The notes: generated from the sequence alone by a model not told the origin. A stretch of 45,812 nt of DNA from JAFASC01 sp036265935 (GCA_036265935.1 DATAOB010000114.1:1-45812), one strand, 5' to 3'. Positions 23,226 through 32,384 are shown, numbered from the stretch's first letter. Translations and numbers: made by a program.

Positions 23226-25880
23226 TTGAGCGACCAACACATGCCCGGACGAGAGGAGGCCGGCCCGCGACGGCTGCAGCGCCTCGTTGCCGCAGCGCGG
23301 GCCGCGCTTGCCTGGGAGAACATCTGGCGGGCGGCGGCGCCGGTCCTCACAGTCGTGGGCTTCTTCCTGTCGGTCTCGTGGGCAGGCGCCTGGCAGGTCC
23401 TGCCGCCCGCAGCCCACATCGCCGGCCTGGCGCTCTTCGCCCTGGCAATCCTCTACGTCCTCTTCCGCGAGGCGCGGCCGCGCTGGCCGACCCGCCACGA
23501 GGCGCTCGCCCGGCTCGACCATGATTCCGGCCGGCGACACCGGCCGGCCTCCGGCCTCGAAGACACGCTTGCCAACCCGTCCGCCGACCCGGCAACGCAG
23601 GCGCTGTGGGCCGCCCACCGCAAGCGCCTCGAGGGCGAGATCGCCCGGCTGAAAGTCGCGCCGCCCTCGCCGCGGGTGCCGGAGCGCGACCGCTATGCGC
23701 TGCGCGCCGCGGCCCTGGTGCTCGTCGTCGCCACCGCCATCATCGCCGGCCCGGAACGCTATGCCCGGGTCGCCGCCGCCTTCGATTGGCGCATGCCGGG
23801 CACGACCGCGCCGGGCGTGCGGGTTGACGCCTGGATCGATCCGCCGGCCTATACGGCGAAGCCCCCGCTCATGCTGCAGATCGGCCGCGCCGCCGAGTCG
23901 CCGGCGCACGCGGGAGGGCTGTCGGCCCCCGTCGGCGCGACCATCGTCATCCGTGCCTCGCAGCCCGGCGCCGTCGCCATCGAGACGCAGGGCGCGCTGG
24001 AGCCGGCGGAGAAAGCCTCCGACTTGAAGCCCAATGCGGCGGGCCGGCAAATCCCCGGCGAGACCCGCCTCACCTTGAAGGGCGACTCGCACCTGATCCT
24101 GCGCCAATCCGGCAACGTGCTCGGCGCCTTCAACATCGAGGCGATCCCCGACCGGCCGCCGACGATCGAACTCAAGGAGCAGCCGAAGCCGAATGTCCGC
24201 GGCACGCTCTCCCTCGCCTACAAAATCGACGACGATTATGGCGTGATCGGCGCCGAGGCGAAATTTGACAATCCGATTCTGCGCGACAAGCCGGTGACCG
24301 GCCGCCATCTCGTCGAGCCGCCGCGCGCCGGCCTGGCGCTTCCCTCCGGCCCGGGCGGCCTCGGTGACGCGACCACCACGGTTGATCTCTCCGAAAATGC
24401 CTGGGCCGGGGCGCGCGTGACGATGACGCTGCATGCGCGCGACGAAGGCACCAACGAAGGCACGAGCGACCCGATCGAAATCCTGTTGCCGCAGCGGCCG
24501 TTCGTGAAGCCGCTGGCGCGTGCGCTCGTCGAGCAACGGCGCAATCTCGTTCTCGCGCCGGACGAGCGAGGACGCATCGAGAACGCGCTCGAAGCGCTGA
24601 CGATCGCACCGGACAAATTCGGCACCACGGCCGGCGTCTATCTCGGCCTGCATTCGGCGCTGTATCGTTTGAAGCGGGCGCGCACCGATCCCGAGCTTCT
24701 CGCCGTCGCCGATTATCTCTGGGAGATGGCGCTGCGCATCGAGGACGGCGATCTCTCCGACGCCGAGCGCGATTTGCGCGCCGCGCAACAGCAATTGCGC
24801 GAGGCGCTGCAACGCGGCGCCAGCGACGAGGAGATCAAGAAGCTGACCGAAAACCTGCGCGCCGCGCTCGATAAATTTTTGCAGGAACTCGCCGAGCGCA
24901 TGATGCGCGAGCAGGGCGATCAGCAGCAGGCCGATCGCAACGCACCGCGCAACAATCGCACGGTGACGCCGCAAGATTTGAAGTCGATGCTCGACCGGCT
25001 CGAAGACATGGCGAAGAACGGCTCGCTTGCCGAGGCGCAGCGCATGCTCGACCAGCTGCAGAACATTCTGGAAAATCTGCAGACGGCGAAGCGGCGCAAC
25101 CAGCAGAATTCCGCCTCGCGCGAAATGAGCAAGGCGCTCGACGAGCTCGACAAGCTGACGCGCGAGCAGCAGGAGCTGCGCGACCAGACTTTTCGTAAAG
25201 GCGAGCGCGAACGCAAGGCGACACGCGAGCGCCAGCAAGGCCAATCGCAGCGCGGCCAGCGCCAGCGCGGGCAACAGCCGCAGGCCGGCCAACAGGGCGA
25301 GCAGGATCAAAGCGCGCAGGGCGAAGGCGGCGAGGAGCAGGACGCCGAGAACGGCCCGAGCGAGCAGGAGCTGCAGCAGCGGCAGCAGCAGCTGCGCGAC
25401 CGCCTCGCCGAATTGCAGAAGCGCATGAAACAGCTCGGACAGAGCGGCGAGAGCGGGCTCGACGACGCCGAGGGCGCGATGAAGGATGCCGAGCAGCAGC
25501 TCGGCAAGGGGCAGAGCGGCCGCGGCGAGGCGGTCGAATCGCAAGGGCGCGCGCTCGAGGCGCTGCGTCGCGGCGCCCAGCAGCTGGCGCAACGCATGCA
25601 GCAGCAGGGCGAGGGCGATCCCGGCGACCAGGCCGACGACGACGGCGGCGACACGCCGGACGGCCTGCCGCGCCAGGCCAATCGCGACAACCGCGCCGAC
25701 CCGCTCGGCCGGCCAATGGCGAGCGATCCTTACAATCCGCGCTCGCGTTACGATCCGCTCGGCGTGCCGCCGGCGCAGCGCGCCCAGCGCGTGCTCGAAG
25801 AATTGCGCCGCCGCATCGGCGATCCCTCACGCCCGCAGGAAGAGCTGGATTATTTGGACCGGTTGCTGCGGCGGTTTTAG
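23226..25880 (+). CDS. TIGR02302-type large membrane protein (DUF4175-like)
   Basis: The protein of about 884 residues has two N-terminal helices, a third near residue 165, and a roughly 350-residue extracytoplasmic segment (VDAWIDPPAYTAKPPLML and NVRGTLSLAYKIDDDYGV are typical). It ends in a long helical region of more than 300 residues rich in Gln, Arg, Glu and Ala (QQQ, ELQQRQQQLRDRL, GQSQRGQRQRGQQPQ). This matches the alphaproteobacterial TIGR02302/DUF4175 family, whose function is unknown. The start is uncertain: TTG 23226 follows GGAG at good spacing; GTG 23202 and ATG 23241 are alternatives. C-terminus ends YLDRLLRRF. Confidence 0.88.
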   Translation: MSDQHMPGREEAGPRRLQRLVAAARAALAWENIWRAAAPVLTVVGFFLSVSWAGAWQVLPPAAHIAGLALFALAILYVLFREARPRWPTRHEALARLDHDSGRRHRPASGLEDTLANPSADPATQALWAAHRKRLEGEIARLKVAPPSPRVPERDRYALRAAALVLVVATAIIAGPERYARVAAAFDWRMPGTTAPGVRVDAWIDPPAYTAKPPLMLQIGRAAESPAHAGGLSAPVGATIVIRASQPGAVAIETQGALEPAEKASDLKPNAAGRQIPGETRLTLKGDSHLILRQSGNVLGAFNIEAIPDRPPTIELKEQPKPNVRGTLSLAYKIDDDYGVIGAEAKFDNPILRDKPVTGRHLVEPPRAGLALPSGPGGLGDATTTVDLSENAWAGARVTMTLHARDEGTNEGTSDPIEILLPQRPFVKPLARALVEQRRNLVLAPDERGRIENALEALTIAPDKFGTTAGVYLGLHSALYRLKRARTDPELLAVADYLWEMALRIEDGDLSDAERDLRAAQQQLREALQRGASDEEIKKLTENLRAALDKFLQELAERMMREQGDQQQADRNAPRNNRTVTPQDLKSMLDRLEDMAKNGSLAEAQRMLDQLQNILENLQTAKRRNQQNSASREMSKALDELDKLTREQQELRDQTFRKGERERKATRERQQGQSQRGQRQRGQQPQAGQQGEQDQSAQGEGGEEQDAENGPSEQELQQRQQQLRDRLAELQKRMKQLGQSGESGLDDAEGAMKDAEQQLGKGQSGRGEAVESQGRALEALRRGAQQLAQRMQQQGEGDPGDQADDDGGDTPDGLPRQANRDNRADPLGRPMASDPYNPRSRYDPLGVPPAQRAQRVLEELRRRIGDPSRPQEELDYLDRLLRRF

Positions 25881-25933
25881 AGGGGCGGCGCGTCCCGGGA
25901 CGCATAAAGCACAGCGGAATGCGAGGCTGGAGT

Positions 25934-25985
25934 CCAGGGCAGCGCCATTGCCCTGGGTCCCGGATGCCGCCTCGCGGCTCCGGGA
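25934..25985. repeat. Two adjacent hairpins in the convergent gap
   Basis: CCAGGGCA (25934-25941) pairs with TGCCCTGG (25949-25956). TCCCGGA-T-GCCGC (25958-25970) then pairs with GCGGC-TCCGGGA (25974-25985). The second hairpin resembles a repeat common in related genomes. Together they may terminate both converging transcripts, although no T-run follows on either strand. Confidence 0.65.
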
Positions 25986-26010
25986 ACGTCGTAGCAGCCC
26001 ACCGCACCTA

Positions 26011-26054
26011 TTCTCACGCTGAGGAGCGCTGCGAAGCAGCACGTCTCGAGGCGC
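26011..26054. repeat. Diverged copy of the CTGAGGAG repeat
   Basis: CTCACGCTGAGGAGCGCTGC, then GAAGCAGCACGTCTCGAGGC, aligns with the CTCATCCTGAGGAG...GCGTCTCGAAGG repeat at 14556-14594. It sits right behind the histidine kinase gene. Confidence 0.6.
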
Positions 26055-26064
26055 CAGCGCGTCC

Positions 26065-27435
26065 TCAAGCGGCTTCCTGCCGGGCCGCCGGAAAATGCAG
26101 TTCGACCTTCAATCCAGGAGAATTGTCGACAAGTTCGATATGCGCATGATGCAGCCGCGCGACGGCGGCGACGAGGCTGAGACCAAGCCCGTTGCCGGGC
26201 GTGCCGCGACTTCTTTCCAGCCGATAAAAGCGCCGAAATACTTTCGGCCGTTCCGCCGCGGGAATTCCGGCGCCCTCATCGGCGACAGAAAGCACAACGT
26301 CGCCGGTGGTTTGCTTGACCGCAACAATCACCCGACCAGCGGCGCGCCCGTGCTTCAAGGCATTGTCGATCAGGTTCGCCATCGCATCGAAAAGAAGGTC
26401 GCGATCGCCCCTGACGAAAATGCCGGGCTCGCCGATGCGGCAAAGCGACGAGCCCTTCTCTTCGGCGGCGGCATCGAACAGCTCGATGACCTCGCCGGCA
26501 AGCGCAACAACATCGACCGGACGCAACGTGGCGCTCCGGTCATGCGCTTCGATTTGCGATATCCGCATCAGCGAGGTGAACATGCGCAAGACGCCATCGA
26601 GATCGGATATGAGCTCGCCAAGCAGCGCTTGATCGCTCCCCGCATCTCGCGGTTTGCCGTAGGCCCGTTCCAGTCGCCCTCGCATTCGGCTCAACGGGGT
26701 GCGCAGATCGTGGGCGATATTGTCGGTGACTTGCCGCACCTCGCCCATGAGGCCTTCGATCCGATCGAGCATTGAGTTGAGATTTGCGGCGAGTCCGTCC
26801 CATTCATCGCGCGTGCCGCGCAGCGGAATGCGGCGGCTCAAGCCGCTCTGCATGATTTCGTGCGTGGTGGCGTTGATGGCCTCGATGCGGCCGACCGTGC
26901 GCCGCGTCACCGAGATGCTGGCGACCGCCGCAAGGATGCCGATCAACAGAATCGACAGGCCGAGAGCCGCCTCGATCTGGTGGGTGAAATCGCCGAGATT
27001 GGCGGTCGTCATCCCCACCAGCAACCGGCTGCCGTCGGATAGCGTGGTGCATTTGGCCCGCAGCGGCGGCCCGCGGCTGTCGGGCTCCAGGTCCGCCCAC
27101 TCCTCGTGGCATTTGGCGTCCGGCGGCAAACTCTGCAGGTTGCCGGCCACCCGGGCGAGCGAGTCGTCCGTTAGAAGGTAAAACGTATCGGCGTTGTCGC
27201 GCCCGGCGAGACGGTCGGCAATCGCCCTGCTGACACCATCGCGTCCGCCTTTATGGTAGGCGCTTTGCAGCGCGCCAAGCTCGCGCGTCAGCTCATGATC
27301 CAGACGATCGCGCACATACGACGTCGTCGCCGAATAGACGTACCAGAACAAAAGGAGCGTCGCGGCGCCAAATATCGTGATGTAAAGAAGCGCCAGTCGA
27401 AAGGTTGAAGACCGGAGCGTTCTAGCCAGGAGCAC
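26065..27435 (-). CDS. Membrane sensor histidine kinase
   Basis: The 456-residue kinase has TM1 at about 12-35, a periplasmic domain of about 115 residues, TM2 at about 155-176, a HAMP segment (TRRTVGRIEAINATTHEIMQ), the phospho-acceptor H242 in NIAHDLRTPLSR, the N box NLIDNALKHG, and ATP-binding DEGAGIP and GNGLGLSLV. The periplasmic part has two cysteines (C109, C129) that could form a disulfide or sense redox or metal. The start is GTG and overlaps the regulator gene by 14 bases. The signal is unknown; the divergent Met/His-rich gene hints at a metal or envelope cue. Confidence 0.93.
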   Translation of the reverse strand: MLLARTLRSSTFRLALLYITIFGAATLLLFWYVYSATTSYVRDRLDHELTRELGALQSAYHKGGRDGVSRAIADRLAGRDNADTFYLLTDDSLARVAGNLQSLPPDAKCHEEWADLEPDSRGPPLRAKCTTLSDGSRLLVGMTTANLGDFTHQIEAALGLSILLIGILAAVASISVTRRTVGRIEAINATTHEIMQSGLSRRIPLRGTRDEWDGLAANLNSMLDRIEGLMGEVRQVTDNIAHDLRTPLSRMRGRLERAYGKPRDAGSDQALLGELISDLDGVLRMFTSLMRISQIEAHDRSATLRPVDVVALAGEVIELFDAAAEEKGSSLCRIGEPGIFVRGDRDLLFDAMANLIDNALKHGRAAGRVIVAVKQTTGDVVLSVADEGAGIPAAERPKVFRRFYRLERSRGTPGNGLGLSLVAAVARLHHAHIELVDNSPGLKVELHFPAARQEAA

Positions 27436-28114
27436 GGACAGAGAATCCCATGCCGCGGATTGTATGGATCAGCGGGTACGTCTCTCCTGCATCGACCTTG
27501 CGGCGCACGCGGCCGACATAAACGTCGATGATGTTGGTCATCGGATCGAAATGCAGATCCCACACATGCTGCAGCAGCATCGCGCGCGGCACGACCCGGC
27601 CCTGGTTGCGCACGAGATATTCGAGCACCTGGAACTCCCGCGGCAGGAGGTCGATCTTTCGGCCCCGGCGGCGCACGCTGCGGGAAAGCAGGTCGACCTC
27701 GAGATCACCGACGCGCAACACCATCTCTTTGACGACGCTCGCGCTGCGACGAGCAAGCGCCTCGACGCGAGCCAGCATTTCCGCAAAGGCGAAGGGCTTG
27801 ACGAGATAATCGTCGCCGCCGGCGCGAAGCCCGCGTACGCGATCGTCGATCTCACCGAGCGCGCTGACGATCAGCGCCGGAGTTACCACGCCCGCTTCTC
27901 TGAGAGCGCGAATGACATCGATGCCGTCCATGCCCGGAAGCAGACGATCTATCGTGATGACCGCATATTCGGAAGAACGTCCGCGGCTCAACCCGTCGGC
28001 GCCGTCGACGGCAAGGTCGACTTCGTAGCCGCTGGTCAGAAGCGAATCGACAAGCTGCTCAGCGGTCTCGCTGTCGTCCTCCACGACCAGAATTCGACGT
28101 GGCCCGCCGGGCAT
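27422..28114 (-). CDS. OmpR/PhoB-type response regulator
   Basis: From ATG 28114 the protein has 230 residues: receiver domain 6-118 with acidic pocket VEDD, phospho-acceptor D56 in ITIDRLLPGMDG, switch and LVKPFAFAE lysine, then a winged-helix DNA-binding domain (about 130-228) with LLPREFQVLEYLVRNQGRVV and TNIIDVYVGRVRRKVD. GGGGAG lies 10 bases before this ATG; a GTG at 28147 would add 11 residues. It is coupled to the kinase downstream and divergent from the Met/His-rich gene, so it probably regulates both from the 28115-28304 gap. Confidence 0.94.
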   Translation of the reverse strand: MPGGPRRILVVEDDSETAEQLVDSLLTSGYEVDLAVDGADGLSRGRSSEYAVITIDRLLPGMDGIDVIRALREAGVVTPALIVSALGEIDDRVRGLRAGGDDYLVKPFAFAEMLARVEALARRSASVVKEMVLRVGDLEVDLLSRSVRRRGRKIDLLPREFQVLEYLVRNQGRVVPRAMLLQHVWDLHFDPMTNIIDVYVGRVRRKVDAGETYPLIHTIRGMGFSVRAPG

Positions 28115-28193
28115 ACTTTCAGCGCTCCCCTCAGTTGCGCGTTCCACCTGTCCGATCTTTTCAGAAAGCGGAGCGTCCGAATACTAACTTATT

Positions 28194-28213
28194 TGTCAGA
28201 AACTGTCGCATTA
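28194..28213. promoter_or_regulatory. Direct-repeat candidate for response regulator binding
   Basis: TGTCAGAAAC (28194-28203) is followed directly by TGTCGCATTA (28204-28213), giving TGTC every 10 bp, about one helical turn. OmpR-family dimers bind tandem repeats of this spacing. It lies in the divergent gap between the regulator and the Met/His-rich gene. Only four bases are fully conserved, so it is a weak candidate. Confidence 0.35.
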
Positions 28214-28304
28214 GTCATTTGAGCAATGCTGCGTAAGGGGGCTATTTCGGCGAGAGGCATTGGTGGTTAGCCAAGCCGGAGTTCGCAAGGAGGAGTTCAG
28301 TGCC

Positions 28305-28733
28305 ATGAACAATAAAGCAGTGAGTGGTCTTGCCGTAACAGCGCTTGGAACGGCACTTGTGCTCGCGACGCCGGCCGCGGCATTCCGCGGCGGCTTTGGT
28401 GGTTTCGGCGGCATGCATGGTGGAATGCATATGGGCGGGATGCACATGGGCGGCATGCCGGGCGGCGGCATGCATTTCGCTCGTCCGGGCGGCATGTTCG
28501 CCGGCCGAAGCGTGTTCGTACCTGGCGGCAATCGGTTTGTCAGAGGGCCCTTTGCGCGGCCGGTCTTTGCGCACCGGTTCAACCGCTTCGCGTTCCGCCA
28601 CCATCGCTTCCATCGGTTTGCGTTCGTAGGCGCCCCGCTGATCTATGCCTCATATGCCAGCGGATGTTGGCGAAGGGCGTGGACGCCCTATGGCTGGGAA
28701 TGGATCAACGTCTGCTATGGCTACGGCTACTGA
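28305..28733 (+). CDS. Secreted Met/His/Gly-rich protein
   Basis: The 142-residue product has a Sec signal (MNNKAVSGLAVTALGTALVL, ending ATPAAA at residue 26). A low-complexity block (27-60) with repeats of GGMHMGGMHMGG follows, then a part rich in Phe, His and Arg (FAHRFNRFAFRHHRFHRFAF). The C-terminus is aromatic with two cysteines (C121, C137). AAGGAGGAG lies about 9 bases before the ATG. Met/His clusters suggest binding of copper or another soft metal outside the cytoplasm; that is inference. I do not recognise a named family. It is divergent from a two-component system and followed by a good terminator. Confidence 0.8.
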   Translation: MNNKAVSGLAVTALGTALVLATPAAAFRGGFGGFGGMHGGMHMGGMHMGGMPGGGMHFARPGGMFAGRSVFVPGGNRFVRGPFARPVFAHRFNRFAFRHHRFHRFAFVGAPLIYASYASGCWRRAWTPYGWEWINVCYGYGY

Positions 28734-28833
28734 GGTCTGCCGAGGCTCGCGGTAGATATTGCAGAACCGTGATCGCTGCAATTCGACCTGCGGAATTGCA
28801 GCGTCGGGAGAGTGGGTGCGCCCAAGCCCCTGA

Positions 28834-28868
28834 AACGGCTCAGTTGTGGAAGCGGTTGAGCCGTTTTT
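28834..28868 (+). terminator. Rho-independent terminator
   Basis: AACGGCTCA (28834-28842) pairs with TGAGCCGTT (28857-28865), and the stem runs into TTTTT. It lies 100 bases past the Met/His-rich gene and should end that transcript. Confidence 0.8.
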
Positions 28869-29206
28869 GCATGCCTGCCGAGAGTCGCTTCGGATTTCTC
28901 AGCTTCATCGGGTAATTCGCCCCATCGCCCCCCTAGCGTAAGCTGGGTGCGAATTGCTGCGGATGAATAACACCGTGAGACAGCAGTCACCGCCCCCTCA
29001 CCCAGCCTGCTCCGCCGGCCAAGGCCTCCCACGAGGGAGAGGGGCGGGATGGATCGGCGCTTTCGCCTCGATGACATTCCTGCGTCATGCTCGCAACGCG
29101 CCGGGTGCACAGTCCGAGTAAAATGCAAGCGGTTCGGCTTGCAACGATTTTGCGCGAGAGAGCACCCTCTCCGTGAAAAACGCGGGCGCTGGTTGCCGAA
29201 CCACCC
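28869..29206. other. Gap with a repeat, no gene seen
   Basis: The stretch between the terminator and the phosphoesterase stop has no convincing open frame. At about 28988-29050 it contains CCGCCCCCTCACCC facing GGGAGAGGGGCGGGA, an imperfect palindromic repeat of the class that reads as PHP-rich peptides when it lies inside genes. It may form a hairpin between the convergent transcripts. Confidence 0.55.
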
Positions 29207-30745
29207 TCACTTCGCCAGATCGAGCGCGCCGGTCAGATCGCCGAGTTGCCCGCTGCCGGCCTTCGCCATCGCCGCGTCGCGTGCCTTCAACCCGGCGAGC
29301 ACCGGCAGATCGAAGCGCTTCGTGATAAAGCGCAAAATCGAGCTCGTGTCGTAGAGCGTGTGGTCGACCGTGCCGCGCTTGGCGAACGGCGAGACGATCA
29401 ACGTCGGAATGCGCAGGCCCGGACCCCAGCGGTCGCCCTTCGGCGGCGCGACGTGATCCCAAAAACCGCCATTCTCGTCATAAGTGATGACGACAAGCAT
29501 ATGCGGCCATTGCGGGCTCTTCTCGAGATGCGCAACGAGATCGGCGAGGTGTGCGTCGCCGGCGAGCACGTCGGCATAGCCCGGATGCTCGTTGAGATTG
29601 CCCTGCGGCTTGTAGAACGCGACCTGCGGCAATTGCCCCGCATCGATCGCCTTGATGAATTCGGAACCGAACAGCCCGCCGTCGCGGATGTGCTCGGCGC
29701 GCGCAGGAGTGCCCGGCGCAAAGTTGGCGAAGTAATTGAACGGCTGATGGTGATAGGTGAAGTTCGGCGTCGGGGTGGAGTTGCGCCCCTCGAGCGCCGC
29801 TGCCCAAGCGCCGGCATAATAGGCCCAACTTACGCCCTTGGCACTTAAAAGATCGCCGACCGTGGTTTCACTCTGCGGCACGAGAACGCTGGATGCGTCG
29901 GGATTGGCGAAACGCTTGTCGCCATCCTTCGGCGACTTGACGCCGCTCGGCTGATACGGCGGCTGCATCGTGTTGACGGCGTAGAAGTCGGGCGTCAGTC
30001 CCTTGTCGGCAACGAAAACCGGCACGCCTTGCAGGGCGGATTTCGGCGACTCCGCCGTCACCTTGAGGCTGACGCCGTCATCCTCCACAGCGCTGATTTC
30101 GGCTTTCGCCGGGCTTTTATCGGCGTTCGGGTATGACGCGACGCAGGCGCAGGCGAGATAGACGTGGTTCATGAACGAGCCGCCGAACGTGCCCATGAAG
30201 AAATTGTCGGCGAGCACGTATTTTTTGGCGACGTCCCACAATGCGAGGCCGGCGCCGTTATAGTGGCCCATAACAAGGGCGCCGGAATCCCCCCACGCGA
30301 CAAAGCGGTCGTTCTTGCCGCCATCGATCTGCATCTGGTTCTGGTAGAAGCGGTGCACGAGATCGTGCGTGGCGACGGCAAGCGACAAGTTGAAGCGTTG
30401 CGGATCGTCGATCGCGAACGGCGCGTTCGGCAGGTGCGCGGTTTGCGCCTCGCCGATCGCCGGCTTGACGCCGGGGGCGGTCAGCCCGTGCCAGATCGGC
30501 GGCAATTCCGCGAGCACGCCGCCGTCGCGGTCGACCTGCCGGGCCGCCTCGGCCGTCACGTTCTGCAGGCCGTTGGCCCCGGGGAAAAGCCCGTAGAGAT
30601 TATCGAAGCTGCGGTTCTCGGCATAGAGGACGACGATCGTCTCGATCGCATCGAGCTTCGGATCGTCGGCGCGCGCGGGCGACGCGGCGAACAGCGCCGT
30701 TGCCAAAGCGAGCCAGGCAGCTTTTTTCAGCTCGCGCGATCGCAT
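29207..30745 (-). CDS. Secreted phosphoesterase (PF04185 type), copy 1
   Basis: The 512-residue protein has a Sec signal (cleaved near ARA-DDP, residue 26). The phosphoesterase domain of the phospholipase C/acid phosphatase AcpA family follows: VVLYAENRSFDNLYGLFPGA (metal-binding ENRSFD), FFMGTFGGSFMNHVY, WAYYAGAW, DGGLFGSEF, VVITYDENGGFWDHVAPP (second metal cluster) and TDFDL-like RFDLPVL. It should hydrolyse phosphate esters or phospholipids in the periplasm. GGAGAG precedes the ATG; earlier in-frame starts give a very basic extension. It is a close paralogue of the gene 85 bases upstream, probably in one operon. Confidence 0.9.
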   Translation of the reverse strand: MRSRELKKAAWLALATALFAASPARADDPKLDAIETIVVLYAENRSFDNLYGLFPGANGLQNVTAEAARQVDRDGGVLAELPPIWHGLTAPGVKPAIGEAQTAHLPNAPFAIDDPQRFNLSLAVATHDLVHRFYQNQMQIDGGKNDRFVAWGDSGALVMGHYNGAGLALWDVAKKYVLADNFFMGTFGGSFMNHVYLACACVASYPNADKSPAKAEISAVEDDGVSLKVTAESPKSALQGVPVFVADKGLTPDFYAVNTMQPPYQPSGVKSPKDGDKRFANPDASSVLVPQSETTVGDLLSAKGVSWAYYAGAWAAALEGRNSTPTPNFTYHHQPFNYFANFAPGTPARAEHIRDGGLFGSEFIKAIDAGQLPQVAFYKPQGNLNEHPGYADVLAGDAHLADLVAHLEKSPQWPHMLVVITYDENGGFWDHVAPPKGDRWGPGLRIPTLIVSPFAKRGTVDHTLYDTSSILRFITKRFDLPVLAGLKARDAAMAKAGSGQLGDLTGALDLAK

Positions 30746-30830
30746 TCTTTCTCTCCGATGCTTGCGCTTAAAAAGCGCATCTCTTCGGCGCCAATGTCTA
30801 GCCTGCGGCGACATTTATGCAATGCGGATT

Positions 30831-32384
30831 TCATTCCGCCGCCAAATCGAGAGCCGCGGTCAAGTCGCCGACTTTATCGAACTTTTCGCTCGCCCTCGCG
30901 TCGTCGCGGGCTTTGAGCCCGGCGAGCATCGGCAGCTTAAATCGCTTCGTGATGAAACGCAGGATCGAGCCGGTGTCGTAGAGCGTGTGATCGACATGCA
31001 GGTCACGCTTGACGAAAGGCGATGCGATGATCGCCGGAATGCGCATGCCGGGACCCCAGCGGTCGCCTTTCGGCGGCGCCACGTGATCCCAATAGCCGCC
31101 GTTCTCGTCGTAGGTGACGATGACGACCATGTGCGGCCATTGCGGGCTCTTCTCCAGATGCGCGATAATATCGGCAAAGTGCTCGTCGCCGGCGGCGATA
31201 TTGGCATAGCCGGAATGCTGCGTGAGATTGCCTTGCGGCTTGTAGAACGCCACCTGCGGCAAACTTCCGGAATCAATAGCCTTTATGAACTCCGCGCCCA
31301 TGAGCCCGCCGTCGCGCAAATGTTCGGTTCGTGCGTTCGTGCCGGGCGCAAAATTGGCAAAGTAGTTGAATGGCTGATGATGATATTGAAAGATCGGATT
31401 CGGAGTTGATCTTACTCCCTCAAGCGTCACCTGCCAGGCACCGGAATAATATGCCCATGATATGTTCTTAGCGCTGAGAAGATCGCCAATCGTCTGCTTG
31501 GTTTGCGGAACGAGAACCTGGCTAGAGTTTGGGTCCGCAAAACGCGGATCGCCGCCTTTCGCCGGACCCACCCGGCTCGGCTGATAAGGTGGTTGCATCG
31601 TATTCACCGCATGAAAATCGGGCGTAAGGGTTCCGTCATTCGCGAAATGCGGAATTCCGTGCAGAGCCGAAGGCGGCGAGCCGTCGACAGTGGTCAGGCT
31701 GACCTCATCCTTTTCCACGATGCTGATCTCCGAGGCGGCGGGACTCCGGTCGGCATCGGGATAGTGCGCGACGCATGCGCAGGCAAAATAGATATGATTC
31801 ATGAATGAGCCGCCGAATGCGCCCATGAAGAAGTTGTCGGCGAGCACGTACTTTTTGGCGACCTCCCACATTTTCAGCTTCGAGCCGTCATAATGGCCCA
31901 TAACCAGCGCGCCCGAATCGCCATAGGCGACAAATCGATCATTTGCCCCGCCGTTGATTTGCATCTGATTTTGATAGAAGCGGTGGACAAGATCGCGCGT
32001 TTTGACGCCAAGCGAGAGATTGAATCCTTTGGGATCGTCGATGGCAAAGGGTGCGTTCGGCAAGTGCACCGTATGTGATTGCGCAATAGCCGGAATGACG
32101 CCGGGTTCTGTCAGTCCGCCCCAGATAGGCGGCAGTTCAGCTAGCAACGTGCCGTCTCGGTCGAGCTGTCTAGCCGCGAAAGGTGACGCGTTCTGCAGTC
32201 CATTCGCACCGGGAAACAGCCCATAAAGGTTGTCGAAGCTGCGATTCTCGGCATAAAGCACCACGATCGTCTCAATCGCATCGAGCTTCGTCTGGCCGCT
32301 GCAGCACGAGACGAGCACGCCGAGCAGCGGTACGCTGAGGGCAAAGCCTGCAATCTTGTTGGCTGGGCTCATTTTGAGTTGCAT
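30831..32384 (-). CDS. Phosphoesterase (PF04185 type), copy 2, lipoprotein
   Basis: The 517-residue protein matches copy 1 block for block (same ENRSFDNLYGLFPGANGLQN, FFMGAFGGSFMNHIY, TYDENGGYWDHVAPP). Its N-terminus differs: MQLKMSPANKIAGFALSVPL runs into LVSC at Cys27, a lipobox. So this copy is probably a membrane-anchored lipoprotein, whereas copy 1 is soluble. Several stretches, for example around 31380-31480, are visibly less GC-rich than copy 1. A hairpin TGCGCTT-aaa-AAGCGCA (30763-30779) lies in the 85-bp gap between the two. Substrate is unknown; both keep the metal-binding residues that I can recognise. Confidence 0.9.
   Translation of the reverse strand: MQLKMSPANKIAGFALSVPLLGVLVSCCSGQTKLDAIETIVVLYAENRSFDNLYGLFPGANGLQNASPFAARQLDRDGTLLAELPPIWGGLTEPGVIPAIAQSHTVHLPNAPFAIDDPKGFNLSLGVKTRDLVHRFYQNQMQINGGANDRFVAYGDSGALVMGHYDGSKLKMWEVAKKYVLADNFFMGAFGGSFMNHIYFACACVAHYPDADRSPAASEISIVEKDEVSLTTVDGSPPSALHGIPHFANDGTLTPDFHAVNTMQPPYQPSRVGPAKGGDPRFADPNSSQVLVPQTKQTIGDLLSAKNISWAYYSGAWQVTLEGVRSTPNPIFQYHHQPFNYFANFAPGTNARTEHLRDGGLMGAEFIKAIDSGSLPQVAFYKPQGNLTQHSGYANIAAGDEHFADIIAHLEKSPQWPHMVVIVTYDENGGYWDHVAPPKGDRWGPGMRIPAIIASPFVKRDLHVDHTLYDTGSILRFITKRFKLPMLAGLKARDDARASEKFDKVGDLTAALDLAAE

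Noticed and set aside
22728..25592. A 954-codon open frame opposite the TIGR02302-type gene
   Set aside because: It is a shadow created by the GC-rich, repetitive codons of the sense gene; Leu/Ala/Arg runs and no conserved domain.
28410..28500. A CRISPR or tandem-repeat array in the Met/His-rich gene
   Set aside because: The repeats are short codon repeats encoding GGMHM within a protein, with no spacers.
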